From: Roseibium algicola
GTDB taxonomy: Bacteria > Pseudomonadota > Alphaproteobacteria > Rhizobiales > Stappiaceae
Direction: 5' to 3'
Assembly: GCF_001999245.1 (NCBI RefSeq)
Contig: NZ_CP019630.1
Location: 372,001 to 436,000, forward strand
DNA: 64,000 nucleotides
Made by a program: the position numbers and the translations under genes. Under the pieces are notes generated by a model, which did not search any database, was not told where the DNA came from, and was given only the letters and a program-made list of their open reading frames with translations. Shown here piece by piece: positions 44,468 to 53,150 of this stretch. The number at the start of each line of letters is the position of its first letter. Position 1 is the first letter of the stretch.

Positions 44468-45934
44468 TCAAGCAGCGTCTTGCATGGCCTTGAACCGGGC
44501 CGTGGTTTCATCGCACGCGTAGTAATCCGCGGCCGGATAAGGATGCAGCGCCAGATCTTCGACGGCGGCAATGATCCTGTCCGCCTTGTCTACTGTCATG
44601 AGCACTGAAAAATTGAGCCGTGTCCAGCCGGGTTTCTTCAGTTCTTCACCGGAAAGAATACCGGCCCTCAACGCTTCGGACTGTTCCGGACCGATATCCA
44701 GCAACCGATGGGCATAGGGCCCGGCACAGGCGCAGCCACCACGGGCCTGGATGCCATAGATGTCCGATAGCATGCGGGTGACGAGCTGCTGGTGCACATA
44801 GCCTCCGCGTTCCAGATCCTTCACACGGAACGAGAACACGGGTAGCACGTGACGGGCCTTGTCGTTTCCGAGGATCTCGATCGCCGGATTGTCACGCCAG
44901 ACCGCCAGCGCCTTGGCGCGCCAGGCGGCGTTCCGCTCGTCCATGAGCCGCTGCCCAATGGCTTCCTTGACCAGAAAGGCGAGCGCCGCCCGGATATCGC
45001 CGATCACGTTCGGCGTACCGGCTTCCTCGCGGGCTGAAAGATTGTCTGAATAATCGTGAGCCCAGGGCGAGACGAAGCGTACCGTTCCTCCGCCCGGAAA
45101 GACCGGTGTCGCCTTGCTGACAGCTTCCTTGCGCACGATCATGACGCCTGACGCGGCTGGCCCACCGATGAACTTGTGCGGCGAGACAACAACCGCATCT
45201 TTCTGGGCATCCGTGCCGGCTTTCATATCTACCGGGAGGTAAGGGCCGGAACCCGCGCAATCCCAAACGCTGAGTGCGCCGTAACGCTTCAGAACGCGTG
45301 TGACCGCCACGTCGTCGGTAACGATGCCGGTTACGTTGGACATCAGCGAGAATGCTCCAACAATCAGCCGGCCGGCCCCCGCCTTGCGCAAGACAACCTC
45401 GAGCTCCGCAAGATCAGGACCACCAGTCTCCGCTTCGTCTATCTCGATCACCTCCGCTCCGCTCTCGCGCCAGGGCAGAATGTCTGAGTGATGTTCATAG
45501 GGACCGATCACAACAAGTGGCTGTTCTCCCCGCTCTGCGGCGGCCGAAACACCAAGAAGATGTACAAGCCGGTTAAGGCCTGCGGTTGCCCCCGAGCCGC
45601 AAAAGACCGTCGCGTAGCCCTGGTCAGCCCCACAAATGCGGGCGATTTCAGATCGCGCAGCCTCCCGCATTCGTGTCATTGCGCTGCCGCAGTAGGAGGC
45701 CTCGGTGTGGCTGTTCGCGTAGACCGGCAGGATTTCTTCCAGAACGAATTCCTCGACCTGACGCAGAGCCCGCCCGGAGGCGACGTAGTCGGCATAGATC
45801 AGCTCGCGCTCGCCGAACGGACCTGAAATGGTTGCCCCCTCGCCGATCAATCCCGCGCGTAGGCGGGAAATCAGGTCCGGAGATTTCAGTTCCTCGATGA
45901 AATGATCGAGTGCCGTGCCTGTTTTTTGGGTCAT
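44468..45934 (-). CDS. Class V aminotransferase-fold (cysteine desulfurase-like) PLP enzyme
   Basis: 488 residues. PLP fold type I of the NifS/CsdA group: VFCGSGATAGLNRLVHLLG, YEHHSDILPWR, SVWDCAGSGPYLPVDM (Asp contacting pyridine N) and the Schiff-base Lys in VVVSPHKFIGGPAASG (about 257-272). A Cys-rich ARGGCACAGPYAHR near 403-416 is where desulfurases carry the active Cys. Operon with the amidotransferase and divergent from an Lrp regulator, so an amino-acid or sulfur substrate is likely. Specific reaction unknown. Confidence 0.85.
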   Translation of the reverse strand: MTQKTGTALDHFIEELKSPDLISRLRAGLIGEGATISGPFGERELIYADYVASGRALRQVEEFVLEEILPVYANSHTEASYCGSAMTRMREAARSEIARICGADQGYATVFCGSGATAGLNRLVHLLGVSAAAERGEQPLVVIGPYEHHSDILPWRESGAEVIEIDEAETGGPDLAELEVVLRKAGAGRLIVGAFSLMSNVTGIVTDDVAVTRVLKRYGALSVWDCAGSGPYLPVDMKAGTDAQKDAVVVSPHKFIGGPAASGVMIVRKEAVSKATPVFPGGGTVRFVSPWAHDYSDNLSAREEAGTPNVIGDIRAALAFLVKEAIGQRLMDERNAAWRAKALAVWRDNPAIEILGNDKARHVLPVFSFRVKDLERGGYVHQQLVTRMLSDIYGIQARGGCACAGPYAHRLLDIGPEQSEALRAGILSGEELKKPGWTRLNFSVLMTVDKADRIIAAVEDLALHPYPAADYYACDETTARFKAMQDAA

Positions 45935-46038
45935 TTTGTGCTCCGAAACGCCTTTTTCGGATCATACGACCCCTTTCACTGGGATATCTTCACCTCATTC
46001 GATTGTTTTAGGCTCCAGATCGTGTCAATTGATCGAAC

Positions 46039-46500
46039 ATGGAGAAAAAATTCGATCATATTGATCGCGCGCTGCTGCGCGCCCTGCAACGCGACGCACG
46101 TCTTTCGCAAAGAGACCTTGCCGACAAGGTCGGTCTTTCCCAGAATGCCTGCTGGCGCCGGTTGAAAACGCTGTACGACAGTGGATTGATTGAAGGACAT
46201 ACGATCCGGCTGGACCCGGCGCAGCTCGGGTTGAACCTCACGGTCTTCGTGATGATCCGGACCCGGCACCATTCCAAGGAGTGGCTGGAAAGGTTCAGGG
46301 GCGAAGTGGTGGCCATTCCGAACGTGATCGATTTCTACCGGATTGCCGGAGACTACGACTACATGCTGAAAGTGGTGGCCGAAGACATGAATGCCTTCGA
46401 CCGCGTCTATCAGCGCCTGATCGAGAAAGTTGATCTGGATACGGTCACGTCGTACATGACCATGGAATCGATCGCGGATGCCCGCGACCTTCCAATCTAG
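46039..46500 (+). CDS. Lrp/AsnC-family transcriptional regulator
   Basis: 153 residues. N-terminal winged HTH (DRALLRALQRDARLSQRDLA then VGLSQNACWRRLKTLYDSG) and C-terminal RAM ligand domain (FYRIAGDYDYMLKVVAEDMN). Divergent from the aminotransferase/amidotransferase pair with 104 bp between, so it probably controls that pair in response to an amino acid. Confidence 0.92.
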   Translation: MEKKFDHIDRALLRALQRDARLSQRDLADKVGLSQNACWRRLKTLYDSGLIEGHTIRLDPAQLGLNLTVFVMIRTRHHSKEWLERFRGEVVAIPNVIDFYRIAGDYDYMLKVVAEDMNAFDRVYQRLIEKVDLDTVTSYMTMESIADARDLPI

Positions 46501-46506
46501 GTTTTC

Positions 46507-49206
46507 TCAGCGGCGGCGTCCGCCGCCTCCCCTGCGCGCACCGCCGCCGCCGCCATGACGTTGCGGGCGTGCCTGCGGACGTGAGCGCTGAACGTTGCGC
46601 TGCCGATTGACCTGCCGGTTGCCTGCAGTTCTCGCCCGGTTGTCCCTGCTCAGGTGTGCAGGCGCCTGGGGCCGGGCCGCCGGACGTGTGGCAGGGCGGG
46701 TCGCCGGTCGCTGCACATTCGGTTTCTGGATATTCGGGCGTTGCACATTGGGGCGCTGAACGTTGGGCCGCTGCGCCGGGCGTTGGACGTTTGGGCGCTC
46801 CACATTCGGCTTTTGAACATTCGGGCGTTGGACGTTGGGACGCTCGATATTCGGACGCTGGCCAGCAGGCAGGTTGGTCGGGCGTTGAACATTCGGCCGG
46901 TTCTGGATCTTGTCGCCAAGGGGGCGGTTGGCAAGGGCTGTTCCTGCGCCGGCGCCGATCGCTCCCCCGGCCAGTCCGGCACCAATGTCACCCATGCGGT
47001 CCTGGATTGCCTCGCGGGAGGGCGCAGCGACTTCGCCCCAACGACCACCCTCGAATTTCTGCCATTTCTCACCATCGCGGCGATAGACGCTACCATCCCG
47101 GCCGGCAAAGACGTCACCACGGCGATCAAGATTTGCCACACGGCCCAGATTGCCGTCCTGCTTCCAGCGCTGCACGGCGCCAGCCTGGATATCGCGCGTG
47201 CGTGACCATTCCGGCCCGCTTACGACCTTGCCACCCCAGGAGCCGTAAATGCCCCGGGCTCCGCCAACCACGACACGATTGCCGGTCCGCGGATTATAGG
47301 CGCTGATGAAGCCTGCACTGCCGAGCGGGCCGCTGATGGCGGCACCGCGAATGTAGCCGCCCGTACGCGGATTATAGATGCCACCGCCGGCGATGCCGCG
47401 CAGCGGACCGTAGGCATAGCCATAGCGTCCGAAAGTGCCACGGACCGGATTGTAGAAGGCACCGATCCCGTAGCTCACCGGACGCGGGAAGTAGATCGGG
47501 CGCAGCCCCGGACGGTACCAGGGCCGATAATAATAGCCTGTGCCGTAAACGAAGACGCCCCAGGACAGGAACCCAGCCAGATAGCCCATCGTGTAGCCGT
47601 ACCAGACCGCTCCCGGTTCGCTGTCGTAGATGCGCACATAGGTGGTGTTGTAGACCGGGGAAGACGGCGGAATGGTGTAGATCTCGTCAGGAACCGCCGT
47701 GGCAACCGTAAATGGTCCTTCCGGGCTGTCTCCGACAAACCAGACACCGTCCTGCAGCACGTAGTATTTCGCACCGACCTGGATCACCTGGTCGCTGGTA
47801 TTGACCGCGTAGGACATCGACGTGCCGTCGATCTTCTCGAATTCCGGATCGCCGGCATAGGAGACATCCGCACTGACGGAACCGACCTCAACGCGAGCCG
47901 TTGTCGGAATGCTGGCTTTCAGCCGTGCCTGCGAGGCTTCAGAAGTGCCTGGAATGGACGAACGGACCGAATAGTAAGGCGCGTCTTCCGGCAGGTTCTG
48001 AAAATCGGAGGGCATGTCCGGAGTGGTGAAAGTCCACGGCCCGTCGAGCGAGGTCGACTTGAACCAGCGGCCGGATACCAGAATGTACCAGGTGGACGTC
48101 GATTTCAGGAAGAACACGTCGCTTTCGGTGTTGGACGCCCATTCCAGATCGGTGCCATCCACCGGTTCCAGAGCCGGTTCGCCGTCAAAGACGATCATTT
48201 CGGCCGGTGTGTCTGAATAGATCACCTTCGGCGGAGTATTGTCCGCGAACGGTTCCCCCGGGATCGCTTCCCGGGTTTCCTTCCAGTTATCGTCATCTGG
48301 AAGAGACCCGATCAGATCCGGCAGCTTGTCGACCGCTTCCCACCCTGCCGAGACGTCCTTGGTTTTCATCCAGGATTTTTCATCGCGCAGATAGAGTTCG
48401 CCGCTCTCGTCGATTTTCAGAATGTCCCAGTTGCTGTTGACCACGAAGCTGAGCCCCTGATCACCCTTGACTGGCGCAAAGATCGGCGTGCCTTCGGTCT
48501 GCACGAGAATGGACGGCTCGGTCGAGACATAGATAGGTGGTGCTTCCGAACTCAGGCCCTGGACATCCTCCATGCGCTGGTATTCGGCAAGGCCTGCGGT
48601 GATCCGATCCTCTTTCACGGTGATCGTACCTGTCGGCATGATCTTGCCGACCTGAAGCGACAGGTCAGTGAGGGATTCCCGGTCCAAGGCCGAAAAGTTC
48701 AGTTCCGTTACCTGGATCTGGTTGATGTCAACTTCGCTCTTGTCGGTGTCGGCCACGGTCGCGCCGCTGACACCGATCACACCAAAGACAGGCTTGGCAT
48801 CCTTGTCCTTGATGTATTCCGCTGCCACCATCGCCTTCAGGGTCTTGAAGTTGTCCCACTCGGTGAATTGCGGCTGGTAGAGCACCAGCGTCGCCCCGGC
48901 GTCGGTCTGGAAAGACCGCGGCCAGCCGGTCGTCTGTTCCGGTTCGCTAAGCTGAAGATACTGTCCGCTGACAAACCCGTTCTGGCCGTTGTAGCTGATT
49001 GAACACCAGGCCCCGCTGTCATCGCAGTTCTCCATTTCGACCTGCGTGCCGGACGGCACCGTTCCCAGTGAGCCGAAGTTCGTTCCCGGGCCTTGTCGGA
49101 AATTCACGTTGGCGGTCGTCAGGGCCGGCGCGGCAAGCACGCCGTTTACGAAAACCGTTTGCAAAATCAAAGTGGAAGACAAAAGAACGGAAAGAGACTT
49201 ACGCAT
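46507..49206 (-). CDS. Large exported SH3b protein with RPNVQ repeats
   Basis: 899 residues. Signal peptide (VLLSSTLILQTVFVNGVLA), bacterial SH3 domain (VNFRQGPGTNFGSLGTVPSG ... GQNGFVSGQYLQL, about 30-90), then two copies of a WYxLxxGxWFxxxxxxGPWxF-type module (near 372-395 and 490-510) as seen in proteins loosely called carbohydrate-binding family V/XII. A Tyr/Gly-rich middle follows, then a C-terminal tract of RPNVQ/KPNVQ/RPATRPA repeats (about 775-850) and a final Gly/Arg tail. Probably cell-envelope associated and wall-binding. Function unknown. Confidence 0.8.
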   Translation of the reverse strand: MRKSLSVLLSSTLILQTVFVNGVLAAPALTTANVNFRQGPGTNFGSLGTVPSGTQVEMENCDDSGAWCSISYNGQNGFVSGQYLQLSEPEQTTGWPRSFQTDAGATLVLYQPQFTEWDNFKTLKAMVAAEYIKDKDAKPVFGVIGVSGATVADTDKSEVDINQIQVTELNFSALDRESLTDLSLQVGKIMPTGTITVKEDRITAGLAEYQRMEDVQGLSSEAPPIYVSTEPSILVQTEGTPIFAPVKGDQGLSFVVNSNWDILKIDESGELYLRDEKSWMKTKDVSAGWEAVDKLPDLIGSLPDDDNWKETREAIPGEPFADNTPPKVIYSDTPAEMIVFDGEPALEPVDGTDLEWASNTESDVFFLKSTSTWYILVSGRWFKSTSLDGPWTFTTPDMPSDFQNLPEDAPYYSVRSSIPGTSEASQARLKASIPTTARVEVGSVSADVSYAGDPEFEKIDGTSMSYAVNTSDQVIQVGAKYYVLQDGVWFVGDSPEGPFTVATAVPDEIYTIPPSSPVYNTTYVRIYDSEPGAVWYGYTMGYLAGFLSWGVFVYGTGYYYRPWYRPGLRPIYFPRPVSYGIGAFYNPVRGTFGRYGYAYGPLRGIAGGGIYNPRTGGYIRGAAISGPLGSAGFISAYNPRTGNRVVVGGARGIYGSWGGKVVSGPEWSRTRDIQAGAVQRWKQDGNLGRVANLDRRGDVFAGRDGSVYRRDGEKWQKFEGGRWGEVAAPSREAIQDRMGDIGAGLAGGAIGAGAGTALANRPLGDKIQNRPNVQRPTNLPAGQRPNIERPNVQRPNVQKPNVERPNVQRPAQRPNVQRPNVQRPNIQKPNVQRPATRPATRPAARPQAPAHLSRDNRARTAGNRQVNRQRNVQRSRPQARPQRHGGGGGARRGGGGRRR

Positions 49207-49420
49207 TGGGACCTCCCGGGGGCCGGTTCAACCAACCCTGTCGATGTCGGTGCATGTGTCTGTGCACGTGACGGGAACCTGTGCGTTCCCGAGGCAAGCT
49301 AAATTTCGTCGTCACGCCTATTCCCTGTGAGGGGCGTCACGGGTAAATCTTACGTGGAGTGATATTCTGTCCGCAAGATCACGTTGAAAAAAACTGCATT
49401 TCGACCAGGAGTTTAAGGGA

Positions 49421-49849
49421 ATGGTGAAGCGTTACGCTCTGGCAGCCGTATTGGCGGGCTTGGTCTCGATCGGCTCTTTCCCGGTCGCTGCTCCGCAGAA
49501 AGCCTGGGCAGAAATATTTTATTGCCAGAGCACGCGCACACCCAACGGCAGCGAGCCCTACTGCAACTTTATGCTTTTCGACAAGGCCTTCACCCGCCAC
49601 ATGCAGGTAATCGTCGCCCAGGGCGCGCGGCGGGACGTGGCCGTGAACGGCCGCTACGACGTCTTCTGCGTCCTTGTACAAAACCACAGGAACGTGCCGG
49701 ACAATTTCGCCTACCGGAAACAGCAGTGCAAGAAGTCGGACACGGGCCGAGAATACCAGGTGCCGATCCGCGCCATCAACCTGCGGCGCGGACGGGATGG
49801 CTTCAGTTCCAACAACGTGCAGTCCCTGTTGCCAAAGGAACGCTGGTAG
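49421..49849 (+). CDS. Small secreted protein of unknown function
   Basis: 142 residues. Clear signal peptide (ALAAVLAGLVSIGSFPVAAP...AWA), mature part with four Cys (YCQSTRT, YCNFMLF, VFCVLV, QQCKKSD) suggesting two disulfides, and a basic C-terminus. Not recognised. Divergent from the SH3b gene. Confidence 0.7.
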   Translation: MVKRYALAAVLAGLVSIGSFPVAAPQKAWAEIFYCQSTRTPNGSEPYCNFMLFDKAFTRHMQVIVAQGARRDVAVNGRYDVFCVLVQNHRNVPDNFAYRKQQCKKSDTGREYQVPIRAINLRRGRDGFSSNNVQSLLPKERW

Positions 49850-49875
49850 CCCTTTCTCGCCTGCCGGACTGGCAA

Positions 49876-49908
49876 GAAAAAAGCCGGCACGACAAATGTC
49901 GTACCGGC
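49876..49908 (-). terminator. Rho-independent terminator of the Gfo/Idh gene
   Basis: 11-bp stem with one mismatch (GCCGGCACGAC/GTCGTACCGGC, 4-base loop), followed on the minus strand by TTTTTTCTTGCC, 27 bp past the stop of the Gfo/Idh gene. Confidence 0.85.
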
Positions 49909-49934
49909 CAGGTTTCCAGAGGAAAATCGTCTTG

Positions 49935-51059
49935 TCAGCAGGCGACGGAGGAAAGCGCCTGAGATCGTAGCGTCACGGACTGACCCGTACGGGCAGACTG
50001 CTGTGCCGCCAGCCCCATTTCCACAGCCCGCCATCCGTCTTCAAGCGTCACTTCAGGTGTCGACTTTTCACCGCGTACGACAGCCACGAAGCCTTCGTGC
50101 TGATAGAATGTCGAGCCATTGTGGTCGCCTGCATCGAGGATCATCGGGTCAACCGGAATATCGATCTGGCGCGGTCCCTTCGGGTACCTGGGCGACACGA
50201 CAAGCTGGGGCACCGGCGGCTCGCCGAGGTGTTCTGGCCAGAAGCGTCCGGGACCCGGCACGAAGGCTTCGATCTTGCCTTCCGGGCCAACGGCCGACAC
50301 TTCTTCCTGGTAGCGCGAGCCTTCGGCAAACATGCAAAGTTCCAGCATGGCCCGAGCACCGTTTTCGAAGTCGACGATCACATAGCCATTGTCGAGTATG
50401 TCCGGCTGCTCGCCATTGTAGACCTCGTCCTTGTGGTTGGCATCCTGGCCGGCCGACGCCATCACGCGGACTGGTTCGCATTGCATGATCAGCCGCATGA
50501 GATCGAAGAAATGGCAACACTTTTCAACGAATGTACCACCGGAGTAGCGGTTGAACCGGTTCCATGCGCCGACCTTGTCGAGGAAGGGAAAACGGTGTTC
50601 GCGGATGGTCAGCATCTTGATGCCGCCAGTGGCTGCTTCCGCCTGCTCGATCAACGCCGCGATCGGCGGCATGTAGCGGTACTCCATCGCTACCCACACG
50701 GGCGCCGGATAGGACGCCTTGAAAGCCTCCAGCTCGGCAACATCCTTGGGATCGGTGAAGAGAGGTTTTTCGACGAGAAGCGGCAACGGGCGCTTGCGGC
50801 GAATTTCTTCCATCTGCGGCACATGGCAGTGGTTCGGACTGGCAATCAGGATGCAGTCCAGTTCGTCCACTTCCAGCAGTTCCGAAACGGAATTGGCAAA
50901 TCGCGCAAGAGGCGCAAATCTTGCGGCCGCTTCCGCCATTCCGGCGTCCGGCTCGAAGATCACCGTTACTTCGGTGTCCGGCAGGAGTGCGATGTTGCGC
51001 AGGTGCTCCTGCCCCATCATCCCACAGCCAATGACACCATATCTTACCTTTGCAGGCAT
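49935..51059 (-). CDS. Gfo/Idh/MocA oxidoreductase, candidate NAD-dependent sulfoquinovosidase
   Basis: 374 residues. Rossmann start VRYGVIGCGMMGQEHLRNIA, the cofactor-loop EKPLFTDP with the conserved EKP Lys (about 97-104), and a C-terminal alpha/beta domain with KVGAWNRFNRYSGGTFVEKC followed by CHFFDLM (about 163-189), which holds the usual catalytic His/Asp region. Gfo/Idh members are known as NAD-dependent sulfoquinovosidases (GH188) in sulfoquinovose loci, and the neighbours here fit that. A plain sugar dehydrogenase is the alternative. Downstream of the GntR gene on the same strand (35 bp). Confidence 0.85.
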   Translation of the reverse strand: MPAKVRYGVIGCGMMGQEHLRNIALLPDTEVTVIFEPDAGMAEAAARFAPLARFANSVSELLEVDELDCILIASPNHCHVPQMEEIRRKRPLPLLVEKPLFTDPKDVAELEAFKASYPAPVWVAMEYRYMPPIAALIEQAEAATGGIKMLTIREHRFPFLDKVGAWNRFNRYSGGTFVEKCCHFFDLMRLIMQCEPVRVMASAGQDANHKDEVYNGEQPDILDNGYVIVDFENGARAMLELCMFAEGSRYQEEVSAVGPEGKIEAFVPGPGRFWPEHLGEPPVPQLVVSPRYPKGPRQIDIPVDPMILDAGDHNGSTFYQHEGFVAVVRGEKSTPEVTLEDGWRAVEMGLAAQQSARTGQSVTLRSQALSSVAC

Positions 51060-51094
51060 TCAGTCCTCCATGCGCGGTGGCATTTCTCGTCCAC

Positions 51095-51805
51095 CTATTT
51101 CAAGCGCTGCACGTAATGCGCCCGGTCCGTGTCGAACCAGGTTCGCGAATATTCGACCGGCTTGGGGCGATCCGCCCAGCTGAACCGTTCGACAAAGCCT
51201 GTGAGAGTGCCCGGCGTCTTCTGAAAGAGTTCCGGCGTCCAATCCGGCAGCGCACGGATGGTCACTCGGTCTTCTGCACGCACGATCCAGAACCCGAGGT
51301 GTTTCTGGTAAAAGCGGTAAAGCGAGTCCGACAGAAGCTCGCGCCGCACGAATCCCGCGTCGCCGTCGAGCCAGATTTCCTCCACCGCGATCATCACGTC
51401 GTTGAGAAACCTCAGCCGGCGGATACGGGTGCCTTCGGCGCTGGTACCGAAAAGCGGCAGATCGTCCGGCTTGTCCAGGCGCTTTACGTCCAGAATATCC
51501 GCGCGAGGCAGACCACCTCCTGTCAGGAGTTCCAGACGGAACATGGCGTAGACGCTCTCATGCGTACCGCCCTGCCGTATGTAGTTTCCCGACCCCTGGA
51601 TCCGCTCGAGTAAGCCTTTTTGCGTAAGGTCGGCGAGTGCCTTGCGAAGGGTTCCGATGGAGATGCCAAGCTCCTCTGCCATGTCCCTTTCAGGCGGCAG
51701 CCGCTCCCCGTCGATCAGCCGCCCGGCCGCGATATCCCTGATCAAAAGCTCGCTTATCTGCACATATAACGGCAGCGCGGTAGAGGTTTGCGAGGCGGTT
51801 GGCAT
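51095..51805 (-). CDS. GntR-family (UTRA) regulator of the sulfoquinovose-like cluster
   Basis: 236 residues. N-terminal winged helix (LPLYVQISELLIRDIAAGRL, GERLPPERDMAEELGISIGT LRKAL) and a UTRA ligand domain. It heads the minus arm and faces the monooxygenase operon across 190 bp, so it most likely represses both arms until the sugar ligand appears, as SmoD-type regulators are thought to do. Its first codon lies next to a candidate operator at 51844-51857. Confidence 0.9.
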   Translation of the reverse strand: MPTASQTSTALPLYVQISELLIRDIAAGRLIDGERLPPERDMAEELGISIGTLRKALADLTQKGLLERIQGSGNYIRQGGTHESVYAMFRLELLTGGGLPRADILDVKRLDKPDDLPLFGTSAEGTRIRRLRFLNDVMIAVEEIWLDGDAGFVRRELLSDSLYRFYQKHLGFWIVRAEDRVTIRALPDWTPELFQKTPGTLTGFVERFSWADRPKPVEYSRTWFDTDRAHYVQRLK

Positions 51806-51843
51806 GGCGGTTCGAAGGTCTCGTTTTCAAAATTGATACACTA

Positions 51844-51857
51844 TTGATTTACATCAA
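51844..51857. promoter_or_regulatory. Candidate operator between the two arms
   Basis: Inverted repeat TTGAT-TTAC-ATCAA, 39 bp before the GntR start codon and 138 bp before the monooxygenase start. A further TTGAT at 51832-51837 suggests extra half-sites. The only clean palindrome I see in the gap. Confidence 0.35.
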
Positions 51858-51995
51858 AACGGGTGATATGCAAGAAGAAATCGAAGGCAGAATGAAGCCA
51901 TTCGAAAACAAACGAAAATAGCGAAACCTCAATCGCACCCATGTCGGCGCATGCGGGTTTCGGTATTCTACAAGATGGTCCAAGGGAGGCACTTC

Positions 51996-53150
51996 ATGAC
52001 CGTAGTCCCAGTCACGTCACCGGATCTTGATGCAGCGGAGGTATCCTGGTTCGCCGCATTGTGTTCCGACGACTATCAGTTTCTGGGCGTACCCGAAGGC
52101 CATCTGCGTTCCTCCTGGGAGCATTGCTCTTCGATCGTGAAAACAGCCGAGCAGCAGGGCTTCCGCAACATCCTGTGCCCGTCGTCCTATCAGGTGGGCC
52201 AGGACACCCTGTCCTTCGTCGCCGGCTGCGCGCCGATCACCGACAAGATCAACCTGCTGGCAGCGGTTCGCTGCGGCGAGATGCAGCCGATCATGCTGGC
52301 GCGGACCATTGCCACGCTGGATCACATGCTCGAGGGCCGGTTGACGGTCAACATCATCTCGTCCGACTTTCCTGGCGAGCAGGCCGACAGCAACTATCGC
52401 TACCAGCGTTCGCGGGAAGTGGTGGAGATCCTGAAGCAGGCCTGGACGCAGGACGAAATCAATTACGAAGGCCAGGTCTATAACTTCAAGGGCCTGACCA
52501 CGGACCCCGCCCGGCCTTACCAGACCGGTGGCCCCCTGCTCTATTTCGGGGGTTATTCTCCGGATGCGCTGGACCTTTGCGGTCAGCATTGCGACGTCTA
52601 CCTGATGTGGCCGGAAAAGATCGAGGAACTGGAAGGCCGCATGAAGGCGGTCAACGCAGTCGCCGAGAAATACAACCGTACACTCGACTATGGCCTGCGC
52701 GTGCACATGATCGTGCGCGACACGGAAAAGGAAGCGCAGGAATACGCGGACTATATCGTCTCCAAACTTGACGAGACCCAGGGAACCGCCATTCGCGAAC
52801 GGGCACTGGATGCCAAGTCGCTGGGGGTGAGCCACCAGGCAAAGAACCGCGAGATCGCCGATGAATTCGGTTACATCGAACCGAACCTGTGGACGGGTGT
52901 TGGCCGGGCGCGGTCCGGTTGCGGGGCAGCGCTGGTCGGGTCAACCGATCAGGTGATGTCCAAGATCGAGGCCTATCAGAAGATGGGCATTCGTGCCTTC
53001 ATCTTCTCCGGCTATCCGCACCTGGAAGAAGCCAGGCATTTCGGGTCCAGGGTCCTGCCGAATCTGAAGACATGTTCCCTGCCGCACGCCTATGGTCGTG
53101 TACCGGCTCAAACGCCGGCAACCCCACTTGGCCAAGGAGTGCGCCGCTAA
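51996..53150 (+). CDS. SsuD-like FMN-dependent monooxygenase, candidate sulfoquinovose monooxygenase (SmoC)
   Basis: 384 residues, luciferase-like fold. Segments shared with alkanesulfonate monooxygenase SsuD include TLDHMLEGRLTVNIISSDFP, GLRVHMIVRDTEKEAQEYAD (the Arg and His that bind the sulfonate in SsuD), RSGCGAALVGSTDQV and FIFSGYPHLEEARHFG at the end. Uses FMNH2 and O2 to release sulfite from a sulfonate. GGGAGG precedes ATG 51996. The stop overlaps the next start (TAATG). The partner genes favour sulfoquinovose over simple alkanesulfonates, but substrate is inferred. Confidence 0.85.
   Translation: MTVVPVTSPDLDAAEVSWFAALCSDDYQFLGVPEGHLRSSWEHCSSIVKTAEQQGFRNILCPSSYQVGQDTLSFVAGCAPITDKINLLAAVRCGEMQPIMLARTIATLDHMLEGRLTVNIISSDFPGEQADSNYRYQRSREVVEILKQAWTQDEINYEGQVYNFKGLTTDPARPYQTGGPLLYFGGYSPDALDLCGQHCDVYLMWPEKIEELEGRMKAVNAVAEKYNRTLDYGLRVHMIVRDTEKEAQEYADYIVSKLDETQGTAIRERALDAKSLGVSHQAKNREIADEFGYIEPNLWTGVGRARSGCGAALVGSTDQVMSKIEAYQKMGIRAFIFSGYPHLEEARHFGSRVLPNLKTCSLPHAYGRVPAQTPATPLGQGVRR

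Noticed and set aside
46710..46890. Short direct DNA repeats considered as a CRISPR array
   Set aside because: They are in-frame RPNVQ-type codons of the SH3b protein, with no spacers.
52889..53149. Upstream extension of the aldo/keto reductase frame
   Set aside because: Overlaps the monooxygenase; the TAATG junction with AAGGAG upstream gives a better start at 53150.
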